From Litoditis marina (lineage: Eukaryota; Nematoda; Chromadorea; Rhabditida; Rhabditidae): a stretch of 64,000 nt of DNA. Where the stretch lies: NCBI GenBank assembly GCA_964036275.1, contig OZ038435.1:8432829-8496828 (forward strand), given 5' to 3'. Below, in pieces: positions 57,701 through 64,000 of the stretch. The translations under genes were made by a program, and so were the position numbers. The first letter of the stretch is position 1; each line of letters starts with the position of its first letter. The notes under the pieces are model-generated. The model was given only the letters and a program-made list of their open reading frames with translations, had not been told where the DNA came from and did not search any database.

Positions 57701-60700
57701 GTCAACCCCGTTGGAAATGGCGCTGTCTCCAAAGCGAAAACTCTTTGAATTGCAATAAAAAAGAGAAATGGTGGTTTTTACAGGGTGCAGCGCGCATGCT
57801 CATTTTTTCCTATGCGTATTTACAACAAACAACGTTTTCCTAAGATTGCAGTCTATCATCTTTTGGATACGTAATCGTGGCAGTTTTCTTCAGCTTTAAC
57901 GTTATATTCTTACTGTAGGTGTCTGTATAGGAATGGTATAGACAATAGACTACATATTTGTTGTCGCCAGAGCATCTATCCGCAAAACGAATCTGGTTTT
58001 TTGATACCAAAACCATCGATTTTTTCAATCAAACATAGGCAAGTTGCTACGATATTGTCGGATAAGGAGCTCGTTTTCTGGATTTTTTTCCGACCAGCGG
58101 GACAGCTTTACTAGAGTATTAGAAAAAAATATATAATGGTTAAAATTAGTAGAATAATACATTTTAGGGGAACATTGACTTTTTACCCCCCACCTTTCTG
58201 AATTGGTATTGCGTTTGGGGAATTGTAGTTTGACCCCCCCCCCACCGGGGGTGATAATTCAATTTATCACTTGCAATACAAAAGTTTGAGGGTGGGGGGG
58301 GGGGGGGGGTAAAAAGTGAACATTTCCGGTATTGCAGTTCAGCCCCCCACTCGTTGAAGTTTGACCCCCCACCATTGAAGTTCTACCCCCCGCCGACCCA
58401 GGTGGGGGGGGGGGGGGTAAATAGTAAATGTCGAAGTTGATTTTTGACCCCCCCCCCTCTCCTAGATTTTCAGGTTTTAGCTTGGGTGGGGGTTTGAAGT
58501 GCTACGGGGGGGGGGGGGGACTCAACTAAAGTGGGGGGCGATACTTCAATTTTCCCCATTTTAGGCTTTAAATAAATGAAATTAACTTTGTTTGTTTTCA
58601 GTTGCCAGCGCTCCTTAGTAGATGTGATTCGTCGAGCCAGTCTGGCGGTTCTTCTCTGGAACTTTGCCAACGCCGGCATCACCTCCCTCGATCTCAGCTA
58701 TCCCATCTCGTTTGGTGTCTTCACTTCGTTTCGATTCGATTGGTTCGCTCATCTGAAGCTCTCCTTCATCGTATTTCCCTGTCAAATCACTACACAATCG
58801 ATGAGCGACTTCGAGCAGTTCTTGAGGGTTCGTTCTAAGTTTTCATACAACATTTCTGTGTTAAGATCAAAATTCGAGTTGATTTTTGTTCATAAGTTTT
58901 GTAGAAGAAGAATAGACTCATTTTGAGGTTTTCATGAACCTTGTTGTACGTTTTCTGATCTTACTAGTTTTCTGGTCATAAAGTGTCAAATCACTGCAAG
59001 ATAGTAGCGGACATAATATTGTTTTATTAGTATTCTCGAGTTTCACTAGTTGAAACATGTAAAGTGTATGTTTGGCTGGTGATTACTCTATTCGGCTTCG
59101 GCCGCTGTCATTTTGATCGTGAAGCAAGTCCTGTCCTCTCCTGTCCTGCTTTGACTCATAAGAAAGAATCAGATAGAGCCTACACCGCCAAGGGCCTCTT
59201 ATTCCTTCGAAATTCTCGCGACCCCACCATGTTTTCTCGTGTAGCGACCCCCAAACCGGCGACTTTCAAGTATTTTCCGTAAGATTCTAGCTGATTTTCT
59301 ATGAAAAATGTTAGTTAACATCTCGCGACCCCTACTTTTTACAAGGACTTGTTCGCGACTCCCCCCTTTATGAGGGACCTTGGCGGTGTATGCGTGTACT
59401 ACATCTCTCCATCAATGATGGAGAGATGTAGTACACGGTATCTTTGTGCAAATTGGCGTGTAGGGTGATAATGGTAATCTGGTAATGGTGGTCCGTTGCA
59501 GGTGTTCTTGGAGGGTGGTTTGAAAGGAAGTTCGTTTGAGCTGGTTCTCATGGTCCCATATGCTGACAGATATGTGGTGAAGATAGTCGATCCATTCGCT
59601 GAGGTTAGTTCTAGAATTTGCATTTTCGAAAGCACGATACAGTGTATGTCGTCCGGTCGTGTTTTTAGTCTGATCCCGTTATTTACATAGGTAAAATAAA
59701 AAATACCCCGTCAGAATGGCGCAGACTCATGCTCATTTCCGGTCGCTTTCTGGAACCTAAGCTCATTTTCAGATGCGAAAACGGTTTGAAAGGCGAAAAA
59801 CTAGATAAATAGATAGTTTTGCTGGGATATCATGCCCGTTTTTAGGGTAACGTACGTTCATTTTAGCTGCACTGGCATTGAACTATTTTAGCTATGGTTA
59901 TTTCTCGGTTCAATCTCATGAATTGTAGCATGTATCGAAATCAAACTACAACGATGACTTATTCCCATAGTCATAGTTTATCTGACTGTATTACCACATC
60001 CTTCAACGTATTTGTGTATTATATTCATATTCTCTTTGCAGCAAATGGAAAACATCCGTAGCGAATTGGGACAACCGAAGATGGTTTGCTACCACAAGGA
60101 TGTCCACGCCAGCGGCATGATTACCGTATGGCGCACCATGAATAAGGCACAGTACAGGTGAGAGAATAATCGTCAATTCTAGTACAGATGTTCGAATCAC
60201 CAGAAATCTTAAAAACGGACTCCATTCTCGCCAATATCGGGCAAAGTTATATAAGTTGGACATATATCAATTCAATCATAAAACGAATAGTTTTTCAGTA
60301 TAGTGTGGGGCTGAGATGGATTACTTTGAAACAACTGCCGTAGGTAACAATACAGCTTTCCTCATTCCCGCTGAGATTGGTAGGGTGCACGTGCATATAA
60401 TAATTCGCGTTCTTATCTTTTATTTTGAATGGGCCGGTGGGACCATAACTATTCCGAGGTTGTTGTTCTGATAAATTTTTTTCAGAATCAGTTGGCAGGG
60501 TCCGATCCTTCAAGAACACTGGGAGGGGGTCTATGTTCGAGTCAAAGGATTTGTTGACTCCGATGATGCTGTTCCGAGAACGCGAAAACTCACCCCGGCT
60601 CTTCAAAGTTAGTTCTAACCTTTTGAGTTTGAGAGAGTGTGAAGCGCAGAGAGACGCAGACTGTTCCAGACTGTATGCGTCTCCTCGACCTCCACGTTCT

Positions 60701-60951
60701 CTCGTTTTTGTAGCTGGCCAACGCAGAAATTTGGCATCAATCGTTCTGAGAACTACCAGATTCTGGCAACCGTAGAATAATTTTACAACTGCCAATCATT
60801 AAATTTGATGTAATCGAGGTTCATTTCAGGCAGACTAAACTATGATGAACTAAGAAGTTGGTTTTACTTCAAAATGTGCCAATTAAGGTTATGTCATACT
60901 GTTTATTTTTCAGAACAGGTAGATAGCAATTTGCGCCATTCGCTGCTTTAA
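54778..60951 (+). CDS. F-box family protein, gene I (381 aa, intact, plus strand)
   Basis: Nine exons: 54778-54942, 56219-56371, 57136-57228, 57510-57640, 58602-58827, 59502-59603, 60042-60157, 60486-60607 and 60914-60951. They sum to 1146 bases without stops. F-box: LPQYALHLIYSNLLPRQ, LSQTGRKLRQAA; glycine replaces the cysteine found in most members. Exon 2 DSAETGDSFGLQFLPV, exon 3 MKRRYETIQDLMDALKPLL, exon 4 DIVRLHWFSLIRYLTGNKK, exon 5 LLWNFANAGITSLDLSY, exon 6 VFLEGGLKGSSFEL, exon 7 SELGQPKMVCYHKD, exon 8 ISWQGP and DSDDAVPRTRKLTPAL, exon 9 KQVDSNLRHSLL. It is the only member on the plus strand. AATAAA at about 61267 is a possible poly(A) signal. Function inferred only from the F-box. Confidence 0.82.
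55555..55790. repeat. CCCCGAAA repeat, copy 2 (gene I intron 1)
   Basis: Repeated TTTTCGGGGAGCGAACGGGG and AACCCCGAAA blocks. A third stretch at 56075-56180 ends about 40 bases before exon 2. Confidence 0.6.
55843..55915 (+). other. tRNA-like sequence (probable tRNA-derived repeat)
   Basis: Perfect A box TGGCGCAGTGG (55850-55860) and B box GGTTCGATTCC (55893-55903) at normal spacing. The T stem pairs at only three positions and the acceptor arms (GCGCCCA, GAGAACC) do not pair, so a working tRNA is unlikely. It sits next to CCCCGAAA repeat sequence, which may be the body of a SINE. Confidence 0.45.
56075..56180. repeat. CCCCGAAA repeat, copy 3 (gene I intron 1)
   Basis: Contains TTTTCCCCGTTC, ATTCGGGGAACGATTCATG and CGAACGGGGAGCGAACCCC, forming a loose inverted repeat. 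Confidence 0.55.
58180..58560. repeat. G/C-tract cluster in gene I intron 4
   Basis: Alternating long C and G runs, many of the form CCCCCCACC and GGTGGGGGGG, with TAAAAAGTGAACAT-like links. Runs reach about 15 bases on both strands and could pair with each other. It ends about 40 bases before exon 5. Confidence 0.8.
59179..59392. repeat. CACCGCCAAGG element (gene I intron 5) with adjacent hairpin
   Basis: Borders CCTACACCGCCAAGG and CCTTGGCGGTGTATG. Directly to the right, 59394-59436 is a perfect hairpin with 19-base arms (GTGTACTACATCTCTCCAT) and a 5-base loop. Confidence 0.6.
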
Positions 60952-62640
60952 TGAAGTACAACTCGATTTCTCGGAAGGTTTTTTACTTTCTCCATCTTAT
61001 GCCTCACTTTATCTTTGGTTAATCTGGCTCGGTCTTTTTAACAATTCATCTCACGGATATTATTTTGCACTACTATTTCCTCACCGTTACTTAAATTCAC
61101 TCATCCTTCATAGTTCACTTATATTTATATACGATTGCTCTATTGAATTATTGTTTTTCTCGATTGTTACTAGGAAAGTTCAAATCTCGATCGTTGTTAT
61201 TTCTGGTTTATTTTTATCTATGATTTGTTTGTTATCGCCTACTATTTTTGTTCTGGTTATATTCTGAAAATAAAAGTCCTTGATGGCTGAAAAGACTGAA
61301 AAGACACCTTCTGAATGATTCGCGACCGATACCAAATTCGTTTCTTTGAAATTAACTTGGAATGATCTACATACATACTGTACATCTATTATCAGTGTGC
61401 CCCACTGGATGTGAAAACTTAACCTACCATGTTTAAACTTTTGGTGCACGGACAGGAGAACTTGTCCAACAAAGGTACACTATGTTTTTCTATTATTGCC
61501 ACATGGATTTTGTATCATCACCATTGTTGTTACCAACTGTTACTGAACAACATGACTACAAAAGAAACAACTTTATTACACGAATGATTGTCATAGAACA
61601 TCTAATCACATACACAAATGGAACTTTTCTAGCTCAAAAACATACAAAAGTCAACATAAACAAATTACGTCCACAATATGCGACGTTCTCTATTTCTATG
61701 TACATTTGTTCGAAATAAACTGGCCTTTTCACGAAACAAAATCACCGGAAGTTCAGATTCGAAAACAAGCCAACTATTATGCCCAGCGTGGACTACAGAA
61801 TACAACAATGTAAAAAAAGAATACATAATACATTGGTTACAAAAAGATAAAAGAATGATCAGTCTTTTTGGTTTTGTCACGAGGCAAGCAGAGACCAGTA
61901 GACTGTCGAAAAGGCACTGTGCTCAATTCTCATCAATACGTAAACAAACAATGCAAAACTTATTAAAAAAGACATGAAACACATTAATACAACCCCAGTG
62001 TTTGGTATTATTCTAAAGTACCAAAAAAACATCGGAAAAAGTGGTCAAGCACAACTTGGTAACTTGTTGTGCTTCCAATGAAACCCGGTAGAAGATGGGT
62101 GAAATTCTTATCAGCGAATAACCGGAATAAGTTCCCCTTAAACTAATTCGGAACAGTTTCGTTAACCAATTGTCAAGCGCGTGTTACTTTCAGAATACAT
62201 TTAAACAACCGTCTCCAAGAAAAATGATGGAATAGTGAATCAGAATTAGGCTAGACCTCAAAACAAGCTTATATGGTGTATGTTGCCCATACACCGCCAA
62301 GTGTCTCTCATTTTTCCTGAAATCTCGCGATACCCCCTTCTTTTTCGAGTCGCGACCCCTCCGAAATTGTTCAAAACTGCGATTTTCATCAATTTTTGGT
62401 TCAATTTTCAGTAGTTTTGTATTAATTCCGCTGTTTTTCCACTCGCGACCCCTACTTTTTTTTATGAAAATTGTTCGCGACCCTCCATCTTATAAGAGAC
62501 CTTGGCGCTGTATGATGTTGCCCTATCACATCATGTTTGTAGTTTGATCCCGCGAGGTTAAACTACAACTTCGAGTCGGTAACCACTATACCCTATACTC
62601 ATGAAATAGTCCGACCATCAAACTACAAACTACATTACTT
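60952..62640. other. Spacer between gene I and the right-edge gene
   Basis: No supported gene. Frames at 61482-61977 have no splice sites or family similarity. It includes the presumed 3' UTR of gene I and a CACCGCCAAGG element at 62288-62514. Confidence 0.5.
62288..62514. mobile_element. CACCGCCAAGG element with perfect 8-bp target duplication
   Basis: 227 bp with borders CATACACCGCCAAG and CTTGGCGCTGTATG, and ATGTTGCC on both sides (62280-62287 and 62515-62522). CA/TG ends and an 8-bp duplication fit a hAT-like non-autonomous element. Confidence 0.8.
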
Positions 62641-63578
62641 CTAACGTCGATCCCTGTCCACCGCGATGACGCGTGTCTTCTGGGCGACGGGTGGCGGTGG
62701 GGCGCGGTTCCGCGGCGCCGGCGACGGACTCGAACTGACCTTCCGACGGGGCGGAGTCGGCACGGAAGCACCCGGCACATACGTCTTTTTCAGGCCTAGA
62801 AAGGTTACTGTTAATTCAACATTAAGAACATATCTTTGAAGACATATACGTCTTTTTCAGACCTGAACAGGTGAGCTATGAGTAAATTTAGCTGAAGAAA
62901 CGTTGTGCACATGTTCTTCAGGCTTAAATACGAATACAGTTACGTTAATTATGCAGTTTGACGTTTTCGGAAAAAGTCACAGTTGATTTAGAAAAAGACA
63001 ACTGTCACTCGGCCTCCAGAAAATTTTCCCAGAGCGAAAGGAAAAGTATTCTAATTCTTTCGTGGTGCTGCATATTTCACAGCAAAATCTATTGTCTAAT
63101 CTGTCAGCAGAGCGATTGGAACCAAACTGTCCGCTGGTTCGAATCCGCCCAGAAGCAGCCTTGTGCCAGCCTCTACATACTAGATGTAAAGTTGTAAAGT
63201 AAATAGTCACGTAAAGTTAGCATGCTAATGAGGCATCGTGTACTTGCACGTTTGTGAGTTCTGATATGTTTGACATGTTCCACGTGACTGTGCAATTGAC
63301 TATCAGTATGGTTGGAATTCAAAATTCATTCTGTTTTCAATTTCCAAAAATCATTTTTCTCTGATATCACATCATTTCTGTTTGAAAACAAAAAACAAGT
63401 GTAACTGACCGCTCATAATCTTCTCAAAGTCTCCGTGCCCCATCTGTTGACTGTCGATCTTTGACCTCTGTCTCTTTGATCCGCCGCCCATCTTTTCTGC
63501 CAACTCCAGCAGCAGCTCGTTGTGGTGCTCCGGCTTCTGAGCTGCACGAGCTCGGCGCTCAGCCTCCTCCTTCTGACG
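62641..63578 (-). CDS. Last two exons of an unidentified gene (partial, gene J)
   Basis: Exons 63410-63578 and 62641-62795 join in phase 1 and end at TAG, giving 107 residues. The first part is charged and probably coiled coil (RQKEEAERRARAAQ), then LLLELAEKMGGGSKRQRSK and GDFEKIMSGLKK. The tail is proline- and basic-rich (TPPRRKV, RAPPPPVAQKTRVIAVDRD). The final exon is far more G/C-rich than its surroundings. The order coiled coil, short acidic-hydrophobic segment, basic tail recalls formin C-termini, but no diagnostic domain is inside the window, so I do not assign it. Upstream exons should lie beyond 64000; none is clear in 63579-64000. Confidence 0.65.
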
Positions 63579-64000
63579 CTGAAACAACACAAATATACTA
63601 CAACAAATACAAAGCGGCGTACATTTTTACCATTATTGTTGGAAAATCGTACGTTATGACGTACTCGAATGGAGAAAACTTATGTACGATTTCTCGTATA
63701 AAATGTTTCTCGTTTGCTTCAATAGTTTGGCAAACAATAACTATAAAGCGCAATACATTTTGTACGCATTTGCGCCGCAACACAGTTGTCTGCAGTCGAG
63801 CTGCCCGTAATTCATACACTTTTCACCACGGTAAGTCCAATGACAACACGGTTTCCCTCATTTCCACTCCCAAGAGCCCCGAGTCCCTATTTCGGTTACA
63901 CGCTCCGGTCCCCGGACCAACCTTGTCGGTAGCACGCCCTTTTCACAATAGAGAAAGAAGACGAATAAACCAATCGATGGACTTCCTAGAAGTCCAAAGA
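63579..64000. other. Right-edge intron sequence of gene J
   Basis: No exon recognised. The acceptor GTTGTTTCAG for the exon ending at 63578 lies at its left edge. Confidence 0.4.

Noticed and set aside
61482..61977. Two plus-strand frames after gene I
   Set aside because: A/T-rich, no splice signals and no similarity to anything else in the window.

Overview
The window looks like nuclear DNA of a Caenorhabditis-type nematode that is not recognisably C. elegans. Genes are split by introns ending in TTTTCAG. Most first exons begin with an ATG placed directly after a splice acceptor, as expected for spliced-leader trans-splicing. Short TTAGGC runs and a dense load of small inverted-repeat elements are present. 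I cannot name the species.

Layout: 556-717 (minus) is the F-box first exon of a gene leaving the window on the left. 1478-5016 (plus) is an 8-exon REXO4-type DEDDh exonuclease of 223 residues. From 7329 to 60951 runs a tandem array of one F-box gene family. Minus-strand members are B (7329-13179), C (14937-20324, pseudogene), D (22962-28866, one-base frameshift), E (29878-36464), F (37436-44128) and G (47193-53837). Member I (54778-60951) lies on the plus strand, head to head with G. Every member has nine exons in the same order with intron phases 0-0-0-2-0-0-2-1. Hand-built models of B, E, F, G and I give uninterrupted proteins of 386, 379, 387, 380 and 381 residues. I do not recognise the roughly 330 residues after the F-box. 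At the right edge (62641-63578, minus) are the last two exons of an unrelated gene.

The most interesting part is G. Its apparent original F-box exon (51550-51715) is broken by a frameshift and a stop. An intact F-box exon 2 kb further upstream (53673-53837) joins the remaining eight exons in frame, so the gene seems to have gained a replacement first exon. The intron between them holds a 1.3-kb minisatellite of a 16-bp unit, next to half of a GTTAAC fold-back element that contains the same motif.

The introns and spacers also carry several small DNA-transposon-like families, some with target-site duplications still visible. These include a 1.34-kb long-TIR element flanked by GCGATT, a hAT-like element filled with a CTCGAAA array, GTTAAC, GGTAACC and GCAACC fold-back elements with 9-bp duplications, TTAA-flanked MITEs and a TA-flanked element. 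There is also a perfect 90-bp palindrome just upstream of D and a triplicated 227-bp unit in F. All gene models come from reading splice sites and frames by eye. No database search was possible.
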